From Bacteroidales bacterium (GTDB taxonomy: Bacteria; Bacteroidota; Bacteroidia; Bacteroidales; Tenuifilaceae): a DNA stretch of 64,000 nucleotides. The stretch lies in assembly GCA_013376985.1 (NCBI GenBank), contig JACABB010000023.1:23317-87316 (forward strand), in the 5' to 3' direction. The position numbers and the translations under genes were made by a program. Below are positions 55,002 to 63,952 of the stretch, one piece after another (position 1 is the stretch's first letter; each line of letters begins with the position of its first letter). Below the pieces are notes generated by a model. That model saw only the letters and a program-made list of their open reading frames with translations. It was not told where the DNA came from and made no database searches.

Positions 55002-56144
55002 ATGAATTTAGAATTCACTGAAGAGCAGATAATGATCCAGCAATCAGCTAGAGATTATGCTCAAAGAGAACTCAAAAAGGATGTTATTGAGAGGGATGAA
55101 CACTCGATATTTCCCGCTGAACACATAAAGAAACTTGCTGAACTGGGGTTCTTAGGTATGCTTGTAAACACAAAATACGGGGGCAGTGGAATGGACACTA
55201 TCTCGTATGTACTTGCAATTGAAGAGATTTCTAAGGTTGATGCTTCGGTTGGAGTTATCATTTCCGTTAACAATTCATTAGTTGCTTATGAATTAGAAGA
55301 ATTTGGTACAGAGGAGCAAAAACAAAAATATTTAGTACCATTAGCCAAAGGAGAAAAATTGGGAGCTTTTCTCTTATCGGAACCAGAGGCTGGTTCTGAT
55401 GCAACCTCTCAACACACTCAGGCTATCGATATGGGAGATCATTACCTCATGAACGGTACTAAAAACTGGATTACAAACGGAGGATCAGCCCAAACCTACA
55501 TTGTTATTGCACAAACCGATGCTTCAAAAGGGCATAAGGGAATTAATGCATTTATTGTTGATAGGGATTCAAAGGGGATAACCATTGGCCCGCACGAGAA
55601 TAAAATGGGTATGCGTAGCTCCGATACCCATTCAGTTATGTTTAACGATGTTATTGTTCCAAAGGAAAATAGGCTTGGTGAAGATGGTTGGGGTTTTAAA
55701 ATAGCTATGAAAACCTTAGAGGGAGGTAGAATTGGAATAGCAGCACAAGCACTTGGACTGGCTTCTGGAGCTTTAGAACTAGCCATTAATTACGCAAAAG
55801 TGCGAAAAGCATTTGGAACTGAAATTATCAACCACCAAGGTATTGCCTTTAAACTAGCCGATATGGCTACGGAAATTGAAGCGGCTAGATTTTTATGCTT
55901 AAAAGCTGCATGGCTCAAGGATAATAATAAACCCTATGGTACTGAAAGCGCAATGGCTAAACTATTTGCGGCTGAAATGGCAATGAAAGCAACTACAGAG
56001 GCTGTTCAGATTCATGGTGGGTATGGGTATGTAAAAGAATACCATGTTGAAAGGCTAATGAGGGATGCCAAATTGACCCAGATATATGAAGGTACTTCTG
56101 AGATTCAGAAAATTATTATTGCACGGGCTTTATCTGCAAAATAA
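55002..56144 (+). CDS. short-chain acyl-CoA dehydrogenase
   Basis: A 380-residue FAD acyl-CoA dehydrogenase. Signature 1 is GAFLLSEPEAGSDATSQHT (residues about 123-141), the FAD/ETF loop is NWITNGGSAQTYIVIAQT, and the C-terminus has QIHGGYGYVKEYHVERLMRDAKLTQIYEGTSEIQKIIIAR with the catalytic glutamate in YEGT. It most resembles butyryl/isobutyryl-CoA dehydrogenases. I start at the ATG at 55002 (MNLEFTEEQ), as homologues do; a TTG seven codons upstream is possible. IcmF follows 115 nt later on the same strand, suggesting C4-acyl-CoA metabolism. Confidence 0.92.
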   Translation: MNLEFTEEQIMIQQSARDYAQRELKKDVIERDEHSIFPAEHIKKLAELGFLGMLVNTKYGGSGMDTISYVLAIEEISKVDASVGVIISVNNSLVAYELEEFGTEEQKQKYLVPLAKGEKLGAFLLSEPEAGSDATSQHTQAIDMGDHYLMNGTKNWITNGGSAQTYIVIAQTDASKGHKGINAFIVDRDSKGITIGPHENKMGMRSSDTHSVMFNDVIVPKENRLGEDGWGFKIAMKTLEGGRIGIAAQALGLASGALELAINYAKVRKAFGTEIINHQGIAFKLADMATEIEAARFLCLKAAWLKDNNKPYGTESAMAKLFAAEMAMKATTEAVQIHGGYGYVKEYHVERLMRDAKLTQIYEGTSEIQKIIIARALSAK

Positions 56145-56259
56145 AATTAAAATCATTCAGCGAAAAAAATTAAAATTGAAGCATTTATGTATACGTAGGA
56201 ATGACGATAAAAATCATTTTTACTGCTATTATTAACATCGATATTAATTAACAACCTTT

Positions 56260-59200
56260 ATGATTAACGCCGATCCATACAAGCCAAAAAATCAAATTCG
56301 GATTATTACAGCAACCTCCCTCTTCGATGGGCACGATGCTACAATCAATATCATCCGAAGAATTATACAGTCAACAGGTGGCGAGGTAATTCATCTCGGA
56401 CATAACCAATCTGTTGATGATATTGTTAATTGTGCAATTCAGGAGGATGCTCAGGCAATAGCAATAACATCATATCAGGGGGGGCATATAGAATTCTTTA
56501 AATACATGTATGATCTCCTTCAGCAGAATGGCTGCGGACATATTAAGATTTTTGGTGGTGGCGGTGGAGTAATCCTTTCCGATGAAAAAGAAGAATTACT
56601 AAAATACGGGATTGCTGGTTTATACTCGCCTGATGATGGGCGGATAATGGGCTTACAGGGAATGATAAACGACCTTTTACAGAAATCTGATTTTCCTTTA
56701 GGTGATAAAAAGATCGATCTGAAAAAGGTTAGCGAAAAGAATCATTACGAAATTGCTTCGTTGATATCAAAAGTTGAGAATTTTCCTGAACTTGCAGAAG
56801 AATTTAAACCTATACTGGACGAACATTCCAAAAAATCAAAAACTCCTATCATCGGTATTACAGGCACGGGTGGTGCGGGCAAATCCTCATTGGTTGATGA
56901 GCTGGTACGACGATTCTATGATTTATACCCCAATATAGCCATTGGAATTGTATCTGTAGATCCATCGAAACGGAAAAGCGGTGGTGCACTTCTCGGCGAT
57001 AGAATTAGGATGAACGCCATTAACCATCCAAATATCTATATGCGATCCCTTGCCACCCGGCAGGCTAATTTAGCGCTATCAACACATGTTCATGACACAG
57101 TAAATATTCTGAAATATGCTGGCTATGATTTGATAATTCTCGAATCATCTGGCATTGGACAATCAGATACCGAAATTGTTGATCACAGTGATGTTTACTG
57201 CTACGTGATGACACCTGAATATGGTGCTCCTTCTCAGCTGGAGAAAATTGCCATGCTCGATTATGCCGATATTATTGCTCTAAATAAATTCGATAAACAA
57301 GGTGCTTTAGATGCTATACGCGACATTAAGAAGCAGTATCAGCGAAATTGTAAACTATTCGATAAAGATTTTGAGGAAATGCCTGTTTACGGCACTATTG
57401 CATCCCAGTACAATAACGAAGGCTTGAATATCTTTTTTGAAAAACTAAAAGATATTATCACCCAAAAAACTGGTTTTACTTTTCCAAAAACCGATTATAC
57501 ACTTAGGCTAAATAATCATACCGAACACATAATACCAAGCAGTAGGGTCAGATACCTAGCAGAGATTGCTCAAACAGCCCGTGATTACAACCAAAAGGTT
57601 GAGGAGCAGGCAGAATTGGCTAATAGATTGCAAGCCCTGACCCAGTCTCTGAAGGAATTCAAAGATCATCCAAATGCACAAAACCTTATCAGCCAAATAA
57701 ACGAAAAGATATCCTCAATTAAGGATGACATTAGCAAAGAGAATATTTCAACTATTGAGAACTGGGAGCAAAAGAAGAAACGGTACAAGGATGAATACTA
57801 TGAGTACGAGGTAAGAGGTAAAAAAATAAGGGTTGAAACCCACGTCAAAACCCTTTCAAACTCTATAATTCCTAAGATTGCAATGCCCTCATATACATCT
57901 TGGGGCGATATTCTTAAATGGACTTTAAGAGAAAATGTTCCCGGAGAATACCCTTACGCAGCAGGTGTATTCCCATTTAAGAGGGAAAACGAGGATCCAA
58001 CCCGAATGTTTGCCGGAGAGGGTGGCCCTGAGAGAACTAATAAGCGATTCCACTACCTCTCTGCTGGGCAAAAAGCAAAGCGCCTATCAACCGCCTTTGA
58101 CTCAGTTACCCTATACGGTGCCGATCCAGATATTCGTCCCGATATCTTTGGAAAAGTTGGTAACTCAGGGGTTTCTGTTGCATGTTTAGATGATGCAAAA
58201 AAACTCTATTCCGGTTTTGATTTGCTAGATGTTTCCACATCTGTATCAATGACCATCAATGGTCCTGCGCCAATTATGGTTGGATATTTTTTGAATGCTG
58301 CTATCGATCAGCGGTGCGAGAAATACATTAAAGAGAATGGTCTTGAGAGTGAGGTAAATGCTAAAATCGACAAGATTTTCAAACAAAGAGGAATAAAGAA
58401 ACCTGAATATCAGGGTCAATTACCCGAATCAAATAATGGTCTAGGCCTAATGTTACTGGGCGTTACAGGCGATCAAGTTCTACCAAAAGATATATATGAC
58501 AAACTGAAAACAGAAACTCTTCAAACTGTAAGAGGAACAATACAAGCGGATATTTTAAAAGAGGATCAGGCGCAGAACACCTGCATCTTCTCAACTGATT
58601 TTGCCCTAAAAATGATGGGTGATATTCAGGAGTATTTTATCAAACATTGTGTTAAGAACTACTATTCTGTTTCAATATCTGGTTATCATATTGCCGAAGC
58701 AGGTGCAAATCCAATCTCCCAACTTGCGTTTACGCTTGCAAATGGGTTTACCTACGTTGAATACTACCTATCAAGGGGAATGCATATCGATGATTTTGCA
58801 CCAAACCTATCATTCTTTTTCTCGAACGGAATTGATCCCGAATACTCCGTAATTGGTCGCGTTGCTAGGATTATCTGGGCAAAAGCCATGAAACATAGGT
58901 ATAAAGCAAATTCCAATTCTCAGAAACTTAAATATCATATTCAAACATCCGGAAGATCATTACACTCGCAGGAAATTGAGTTTAATGATATCCGCACAAC
59001 CCTTCAAGCCCTATCAGCAATTTACGACAACTGTAATTCGCTGCATACAAATGCCTACGACGAGGCTATTACAACCCCAACCGAAGAATCGGTTCGTAGA
59101 GCGGTGGCAATACAGATGATTATTAACCACGAGTATGGTTTGGCAAAAAATCAGAATTCGCTCCAGGGATCATTTATAATCGAGGAGTTAACCAATCTTG

Positions 59201-59631
59201 TTGAGGAGGCGGTACTTCAAGAATTTGAAAGGATTACAGAAAGAGGAGGTGTTCTTGGGGCAATGGAAACCATGTATCAACGTGGTAAAATTCAAAGCGA
59301 ATCCTTGTACTATGAGACAATGAAACATAGCGGGGAGTTGCCAATTATGGGTGTAAATACATTTTTATCGTCAACGGGCTCCCCAACTATTGTTCCCAAA
59401 GAGGTGATTAGGGCCACCCAACAGGAGAAAGATTATCAGGTAAACATGGTTAAATCAATCCATAAAGCCAATGGTGAGATTTCAAGAAAATTACTTTCCG
59501 ACCTAAAAAATGCGGTACTAGAAAACAAAAACACATTTGAATATCTGTTTGAAGCAGCTAAATACTGCACTATTGGACAGATAACCCAAACACTTTACGA
59601 GGTGGGTGGACAGTATAGAAGGAATATGTAA
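56260..59631 (+). CDS. icmF: fused isobutyryl-CoA mutase (IcmF)
   Basis: A 1123-residue fusion. Residues about 10-145 are the B12-binding domain ([14 protein letters not shown]), then a MeaI-type G-protein chaperone with Walker [13 protein letters not shown] (about 203-214) and [19 protein letters not shown], then a linker, and the mutase TIM barrel from about residue 560. The substrate segment [25 protein letters not shown] has phenylalanine where methylmalonyl-CoA mutases have the RQYAGF tyrosine, the mark of isobutyryl-CoA mutases. [25 protein letters not shown] supplies the conserved His and Gln. It converts isobutyryl-CoA to n-butyryl-CoA. Neighbours fit this role. Confidence 0.93.
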   Translation: MINADPYKPKNQIRIITATSLFDGHDATINIIRRIIQSTGGEVIHLGHNQSVDDIVNCAIQEDAQAIAITSYQGGHIEFFKYMYDLLQQNGCGHIKIFGGGGGVILSDEKEELLKYGIAGLYSPDDGRIMGLQGMINDLLQKSDFPLGDKKIDLKKVSEKNHYEIASLISKVENFPELAEEFKPILDEHSKKSKTPIIGITGTGGAGKSSLVDELVRRFYDLYPNIAIGIVSVDPSKRKSGGALLGDRIRMNAINHPNIYMRSLATRQANLALSTHVHDTVNILKYAGYDLIILESSGIGQSDTEIVDHSDVYCYVMTPEYGAPSQLEKIAMLDYADIIALNKFDKQGALDAIRDIKKQYQRNCKLFDKDFEEMPVYGTIASQYNNEGLNIFFEKLKDIITQKTGFTFPKTDYTLRLNNHTEHIIPSSRVRYLAEIAQTARDYNQKVEEQAELANRLQALTQSLKEFKDHPNAQNLISQINEKISSIKDDISKENISTIENWEQKKKRYKDEYYEYEVRGKKIRVETHVKTLSNSIIPKIAMPSYTSWGDILKWTLRENVPGEYPYAAGVFPFKRENEDPTRMFAGEGGPERTNKRFHYLSAGQKAKRLSTAFDSVTLYGADPDIRPDIFGKVGNSGVSVACLDDAKKLYSGFDLLDVSTSVSMTINGPAPIMVGYFLNAAIDQRCEKYIKENGLESEVNAKIDKIFKQRGIKKPEYQGQLPESNNGLGLMLLGVTGDQVLPKDIYDKLKTETLQTVRGTIQADILKEDQAQNTCIFSTDFALKMMGDIQEYFIKHCVKNYYSVSISGYHIAEAGANPISQLAFTLANGFTYVEYYLSRGMHIDDFAPNLSFFFSNGIDPEYSVIGRVARIIWAKAMKHRYKANSNSQKLKYHIQTSGRSLHSQEIEFNDIRTTLQALSAIYDNCNSLHTNAYDEAITTPTEESVRRAVAIQMIINHEYGLAKNQNSLQGSFIIEELTNLVEEAVLQEFERITERGGVLGAMETMYQRGKIQSESLYYETMKHSGELPIMGVNTFLSSTGSPTIVPKEVIRATQQEKDYQVNMVKSIHKANGEISRKLLSDLKNAVLENKNTFEYLFEAAKYCTIGQITQTLYEVGGQYRRNM

Positions 59632-59648
59632 GGGTGTAAACATTATAT

Positions 59649-59816
59649 TAGTTAATTTAAGTTGCTAGTTACTGGTTACAAGTTGCTAGTTTGGTAATTT
59701 ATAATATTTTGTTCTTTTGTATTTAACTTTAATTAAAAGGTAAAAATCGTATCAATCAAAATATCAGACAAATAACCAGAAATCAGCAACTAGTATCTAG
59801 CAACTTGAGTTAACTA
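59649..59816. mobile_element. dispersed TIR element, copy B
   Basis: The most intact copy. The 20-bp terminal inverted repeats TAGTTAATTTAAGTTGCTAG (59649-59668) and CTAGCAACTTGAGTTAACTA (59797-59816) agree at 18 of 20 positions. The sub-terminal sequence repeats GTTGCTAG twice in direct order. It has no open frame. It sits between icmF and butyrate kinase. Confidence 0.7.
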
Positions 59817-59889
59817 GAATGACTCAACCTGCAATTATTTTATTTACCGAATGATCAAAATTGTTTACTTTTAATAAAAAATAGCAGCT

Positions 59890-60987
59890 ATGAACTACAA
59901 AGTAAGTTACTCACAATCGAACCTCATTCTTGCGATTAACCCGAGATACCCATTCACCAAAATTGGCGTTTATAACAATAGTAAACTAATCTTTCTCAAA
60001 AAGGTAAATCATGCTGAAGATAATTTAAGAATCTTTAAAGATTGTAGAGAACTAGCTATTATCAGGAAAAATGCCGTTTTAAAAGAGTTGGTTGATAACA
60101 ATATTCCGCTAAATGACATAAGAGCTATTATTACCCGTGGAGGCCTTACAAAACCGGTTAAATCGGGAGTATATTTTATTAACGAAAATGTTGTAAAGGA
60201 TCTTGGCGACTGCAAAATGGGTAAGGATATTGTAAACATGGGAGGATTAATTGCATCAGCATTATCAAAAGAACTCCTTAATGCCCATGCCTTTATTGCC
60301 GACTCTGTTGTTGTTGACGAATTTGATGATCTTGCCCGTGTAACTGGTTTACCAGAACTACAACGACGATCGATTTTTCATGCTTTAAACCAAAAAGCGG
60401 TTGCGCGCAAATATGCTAAGTCCATAGGAAAAAAATATGAGGAACTTAACCTTATTGTAGCACATCTTGGAACAGGTATTACCGTTAGCGCTCACAAGAA
60501 AGGTTTAGTAGTTGATTCCAATACAGGATTCGATGGCGATGGTCCCTTTTCACCAATTAGAGCTGGTAGTTTACCTACGGGAGATTTAATAAACCTCTGT
60601 TTTAGCGGGAAATACACTCAGGATGAGTTGCTAACCAAAGTGAGTATTGAGGGAGGCATGTATGCACATCTCGGAACATTTAGCGGAGAGGAAGTGGATT
60701 CTAGGGTTCAAGATGGTGATCCAAAATCCGCTTTTATTTTTGAGGCAATGGCATATCAGGTTTCAAAAGCAATAGGCTCAATGTACCCTGTACTTAACGG
60801 GGAAGTAGATGCAATTCTAATTACTGGAGGTATTGCCCATAGCCAATGGTTTGTCCGTAAAATTACTGAAAGGGTTAACAAACTTGCACAGATAATTATT
60901 TACCCTGGAGCTGACGATATTGAAACCCTAGCAATGAGAGGTCTTTCGGTTATAAACGGAGATGAAGAAGTACATGAGTATGAATAA
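59890..60987 (+). CDS. buk: butyrate kinase
   Basis: A 365-residue acetokinase-family enzyme. It opens LILAINPRYPFTKIGVYNN (phosphate 1 region), continues ITRGGLTKPVKSGVYFINENV and LIVAHLGTGITVSAHKKGLVVDSNTGFDGDGPFSPIRAGSLPTG, the butyrate-kinase signature that includes the phosphate 2 loop, and ends with ITGGIAHSQWFV (adenosine site). It converts butyryl- or isobutyryl-phosphate plus ADP to acid plus ATP. Phosphotransbutyrylase, its usual partner, is not in the window. It lies 258 nt after icmF, with copy B of the TIR element between them. Confidence 0.93.
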   Translation: MNYKVSYSQSNLILAINPRYPFTKIGVYNNSKLIFLKKVNHAEDNLRIFKDCRELAIIRKNAVLKELVDNNIPLNDIRAIITRGGLTKPVKSGVYFINENVVKDLGDCKMGKDIVNMGGLIASALSKELLNAHAFIADSVVVDEFDDLARVTGLPELQRRSIFHALNQKAVARKYAKSIGKKYEELNLIVAHLGTGITVSAHKKGLVVDSNTGFDGDGPFSPIRAGSLPTGDLINLCFSGKYTQDELLTKVSIEGGMYAHLGTFSGEEVDSRVQDGDPKSAFIFEAMAYQVSKAIGSMYPVLNGEVDAILITGGIAHSQWFVRKITERVNKLAQIIIYPGADDIETLAMRGLSVINGDEEVHEYE

Positions 60988-61052
60988 AGATGGAAGAATA
61001 GAATAGTGGAATGATGAATGTTTTAAATATTATTCCATTCTTCACTCCACTT
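60988..61052. repeat. inverted repeat related to 18501-18586
   Basis: GATGGAAGAATAGAATAGTGGAATGATG and ATTATTCCATTCTTCACTCCACTT in opposite sense, directly after the butyrate kinase stop and between convergent genes. It shares the GATGGAA and ATTCCATT words with the element after cydB. Confidence 0.55.
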
Positions 61053-61072
61053 AAGGTTGAAAATGTAGCTCT

Positions 61073-61570
61073 TTATTTTTGAGCCACACTCTTTATTGTA
61101 TCCTCAATATACTTATCGGGTACTTGAATGGCAACCACTTCACCTTTAACAGTAACCACACCATCTGCAATAACATCAACATCAATGGTTACCTTTTTCC
61201 CATCAATCTTTGTTATTCTACCGCGAATCTGAAGGGTGCAGTCTATTGGAGTAGGTTTAATATACTTAACATTCAGCGAACCAGTTAAAAATCGAAACGG
61301 TGGTTCAGTATCCATTTCTCGGTTCTCCTTCCTATACATTGCTCCCGCCGCCGAGCCTGTTGCATGGCAATCAATAAGCGAAGCCAATAAACCCCCATAA
61401 ACGAAACCGGGGATTGCTGTATGGTAATGCTTTGGAGTAAATGTTGTTAGCGTCTCATCCCCATCCCATACGGTTTTAATTTGGTAACCATGCTCGTTTA
61501 GCTTTCCACAACCATAGCAGTGGCTTAAATGATCGGGGTAATAATCCTGAAATGCTTTGACTGCCATCAT
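61073..61570 (-). CDS. PaaI-family hotdog thioesterase
   Basis: A 165-residue hotdog-fold protein. SHCYGCGKLNEHGYQI opens it, and FTPKHYHTAIPGFVYGGLLASLIDCHATGSAA is the characteristic central helix with a His-Asp/Asn type active site; the later strands LNVKYIKPTPIDCTLQIRGRI and VTIDVDVIADG finish the fold. It probably hydrolyses an acyl-CoA. It faces butyrate kinase tail to tail, so a link with C4-acyl-CoA metabolism is possible but not shown. The start may be at 61570 or 61567. Confidence 0.85.
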   Translation of the reverse strand: MMAVKAFQDYYPDHLSHCYGCGKLNEHGYQIKTVWDGDETLTTFTPKHYHTAIPGFVYGGLLASLIDCHATGSAAGAMYRKENREMDTEPPFRFLTGSLNVKYIKPTPIDCTLQIRGRITKIDGKKVTIDVDVIADGVVTVKGEVVAIQVPDKYIEDTIKSVAQK

Positions 61571-62060
61571 TAAATAGGTTTAGTGAATGTATAATTTTGT
61601 CTTTTATATTAACTTAATTTGCTAGTGACTTGTTGCAAGTTACTAGTTTGGTGATTTACAGCATTTAATTCTTATTGCGCTTAACTTTAATTTTAAGAGA
61701 CAAAATCCTGTATTAACCAGAACATAAAACGTAAAGCAAAATATCAGCAACTAGTACCTAGCAGCTTGAATTATTAGAATGCTGGAAAAGTGAACTTATT
61801 GTCCCACATCCCATTTTCCTCATCCATCTCTATTTGATGAGCGAATAACGCATTAAATCGGCTCTAAGATAATACACTTGAACAATTCCTCCCAAAATAT
61901 TGTTTGAAAAGTTAAAGCGGTTAATTTTAAGCACTATCTAACACCCATTTCAGTCAGATAGTAGCGAAATAGCTTTACTCAAAAAGGCATATTAACCAAC
62001 TTACAACAAAAACAGCTATATTGAAACCGTTTTTTTTGGAAAAAACCTAATTCTATTTCT
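61571..62060. other. divergent gap with TIR element copy C
   Basis: 490 bp without a supportable gene. The left third is the dispersed TIR element; the remainder (61777-62060) is AT-rich, with an A/T-tract and T-run immediately before the coding start at 62061. Confidence 0.5.
61608..61776. mobile_element. dispersed TIR element, copy C
   Basis: The left end ATTAACTTAATTTGCTAGTG and right end CTAGCAGCTTGAATTATTAG are imperfect inverted repeats, and the interior (TTGGTGATTTACAGCATTTAATTCTTATTG, TTAACTTTAATTTTAAG, ATATCAGCAACTAGTA) aligns with copies A and B. About 169 bp, no coding capacity. Confidence 0.65.
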
Positions 62061-62576
62061 ATGAGAGTGCACTACTTACTACTCATTTTGCTAACCACCA
62101 TGCTATTTGCTGGAACATCTACTAAACTTGTCGCTTTGCCCGATAGGCAAGCGAGGTATGATTCAGCACTTGTTCGCGTTGAGCAAGCCAACCAAAAGAT
62201 AGAGCAAATAGAGCTGATGATTAGAGATGGTAAACAAATGGCCAAGGAGGGCGGTAAGGAAAAAAAACGACTAACCAAAGAGATAAACTCTCTCACAAAA
62301 ACTTACAACAGAAACGTTAAGGAATACGCCACCCAGCTAAGATCTAAGGATAAGGATGAGCGTGAAGAAGCCAAAAATGCCGTGAATGAACTAAAAACAA
62401 CATATAGAGGAGAACTCAAAGAGCTAAAAAACTCTCTACGAGAGTTTAACACTGAGCTAAACAAAGGGAATCAGCTAATCCTCAGAGGGAAAACGAAACT
62501 TAAAAGTGCCAAAGAATTCAAAAAAAGAGCCGAACAAAAGCTAAAAAGCGCAAAGCAAAATTTGAAAGATAAATGA
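62061..62576 (+). CDS. secreted coiled-coil protein
   Basis: A 171-residue protein with a signal peptide (YLLLILLTTMLFAGTSTKLVALP, about residues 5-27). From residue 30 to the end it is almost wholly alpha-helical with heptad-like spacing, very rich in Lys, Glu and Gln (for example QANQKIEQIELMIRDGKQMAKEGG, LKNSLREFNTELNKGNQLILRG), so a long coiled coil or lysine-rich helical bundle in the periplasm is likely. I do not recognise a family. It stands alone between the TIR element and the toxin-antitoxin genes. Confidence 0.6.
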   Translation: MRVHYLLLILLTTMLFAGTSTKLVALPDRQARYDSALVRVEQANQKIEQIELMIRDGKQMAKEGGKEKKRLTKEINSLTKTYNRNVKEYATQLRSKDKDEREEAKNAVNELKTTYRGELKELKNSLREFNTELNKGNQLILRGKTKLKSAKEFKKRAEQKLKSAKQNLKDK

Positions 62577-62600
62577 TTAATTTGGAAGCAAATACGCTTG

Positions 62601-63026
62601 CTAACGATTGACAACTCTCATTTTCAAATAATTCTCAGGAGTCATAACACCCAATGAACTATTTTTAAAGTCTTTCAAATTACGAGTTAAAATCAAATCG
62701 ATATTCCCATTGCACTCTGCCGAAAAATGCTGTAATGCATCCTCAAAATCTTTAAAATTAGAGTTTAACGCCTGAATAATTGAAACTCTATCAATTAGCA
62801 GCACTTCAGTTATTGAGATTAATTGCGACAACTTCTCTATAACCCTTTCGTGTGTAGATGATTGCCTAAGCAAATAGTACAGATTGCTCAATATTACAGG
62901 AGTAATAAAACCTTTTACTTCATTTGATTCACACAATGATAATACCTTGGCAGAATGCTCTGAGTGAGGTTTTCTATCATAAAAAAAATCCAGAATGATA
63001 TCAGTATCAAGCAGTAAATTAGTCAT
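62601..63026 (-). CDS. PIN-domain toxin (VapC-like)
   Basis: A 141-residue PIN nuclease. The first acidic residue lies in NLLLDTDIILDFFYDRKP (Asp7), later ones in FKDFEDALQ (about residue 93) and LILTRNLKDFK (about 112-121), the standard metal-binding set. VapC toxins cleave tRNA or rRNA in the cytoplasm until neutralised by the partner antitoxin. That partner gene lies directly upstream with 3 nt between the stop and this start. Target unknown. Confidence 0.88.
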   Translation of the reverse strand: MTNLLLDTDIILDFFYDRKPHSEHSAKVLSLCESNEVKGFITPVILSNLYYLLRQSSTHERVIEKLSQLISITEVLLIDRVSIIQALNSNFKDFEDALQHFSAECNGNIDLILTRNLKDFKNSSLGVMTPENYLKMRVVNR

Positions 63027-63029
63027 GAC

Positions 63030-63278
63030 CTAGAGATATTTTTCCGATAACCGTTTGGAAAGTTCTTTCTTATAATTAAGGTTCTTTGGTGCTTTAAAAG
63101 AACCTTTTAGGGATTTAACAATTGGTGTTAACTCAATATCACTAACAACCTCTTCTTTGGTAATTACCTTCAAATAGTTCTCAATAATACTGGATAGACT
63201 ACGCCCCTTACCGTTGGCATATTTTTTTGCTTTCTCAATAATACTTTGGTCAATTGTTAATGTTAGCTTGGTATTCAT
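63030..63278 (-). CDS. antitoxin of the PIN toxin, DUF6364-like
   Basis: An 82-residue protein. MNTKLTLTIDQSIIEKAKKYANGKGRSLSSIIENYLKVI is a ribbon-helix-helix N-terminus typical of the DUF6364 antitoxins of Bacteroidota, followed by a flexible toxin-binding tail ending SEKYL. I choose the ATG at 63278, because the RHH fold begins there; a longer frame from 63311 would overlap the promoter. It precedes the toxin by 3 nt, so the pair is an operon, probably autoregulated. Confidence 0.85.
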   Translation of the reverse strand: MNTKLTLTIDQSIIEKAKKYANGKGRSLSSIIENYLKVITKEEVVSDIELTPIVKSLKGSFKAPKNLNYKKELSKRLSEKYL

Positions 63279-63308
63279 AGTAGTAAGTTTTATAAAAAAC
63301 ACTCTTTG

Positions 63309-63339
63309 CAAATATACAAAGACTCTTTTACACGTGCAA
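63309..63339 (-). promoter_or_regulatory. promoter of the toxin-antitoxin operon
   Basis: On the minus strand: TTG at 63337-63339, a 20-nt spacer, TATATTTG at 63309-63316. The plus-strand word GCAAATAT occurs twice, at 63308-63315 and 63336-63343, covering both promoter elements. The spacing would suit binding of an RHH antitoxin as autorepressor. Confidence 0.55.
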
Positions 63340-63392
63340 ATATTTGTTTATATACACGTATTAATTGATTGGTTTTATTTCTGAATTAAAAA

Positions 63393-63512
63393 ATGATTGT
63401 CAGTAACAACACATAATGAAGAATAAGTAATCCAAATTGTCATTGCTTTGCGGCGAACTAGCTCCGCTGAGCTCACTACGTTCGGTTCGCAAGTTCGGTT
63501 CTGAGCGAAGAA
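63393..63512. repeat. dispersed repeat, second copy of the 13556 family
   Basis: ATGATTGTCAGTAACAACAC and the following 30 bases match 13556-13605; the palindromic interior differs (GCGGCGAACTAGCTCCGCTG, then GTTCGGTTCGC). It is part of the 630-bp gene-free stretch beyond the toxin-antitoxin operon. Confidence 0.55.
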
Positions 63513-63543
63513 ATGAATTTTATTACGAAAACTCCACGTAAAC

Positions 63544-63612
63544 TGTCATCCTGAGTGGAGCGAAGGATCTAATTACTTATATAGCTGACACTTCACTTCG
63601 CTCAACATAACA
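63544..63612. repeat. dispersed palindrome TGTCATCCTGAGTGGAGCG, copy 2
   Basis: TGTCATCCTGAGTGGAGCGA and, 45 nt on, CTTCGCTCAACATAACA. It matches the unit at 53119-53187 at most positions, including the GATCTAATTAC start of the spacer. Confidence 0.7.
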
Positions 63613-63952
63613 GAACAGCAATCAAATATTATGCTTACAACGAACTCATGTTAAATTAAGCCGTTTTGAATTTGGCAACAGCTCCTAATTTTTTAAAAAG
63701 TTTGAAAATCTAGGGTTTAGCATCAAAAAAAAATGAAATAACAGTATCATTTAGAACCAATTTGTTACATGATTTATAACATAAAATTAAACAATGGAAG
63801 GAGTGAAACAAAGTAGAATAATTGAGGTATAAGAAATACAGAAAAAAGTAGATATTTTATTCATAAAAATTAAGGCGTTGTATTCAAAGCAGTTATGAAT
63901 TTATAATAGCTGCGGTTTGTTTAATACAAATTATTATATAATTAACGGTATA

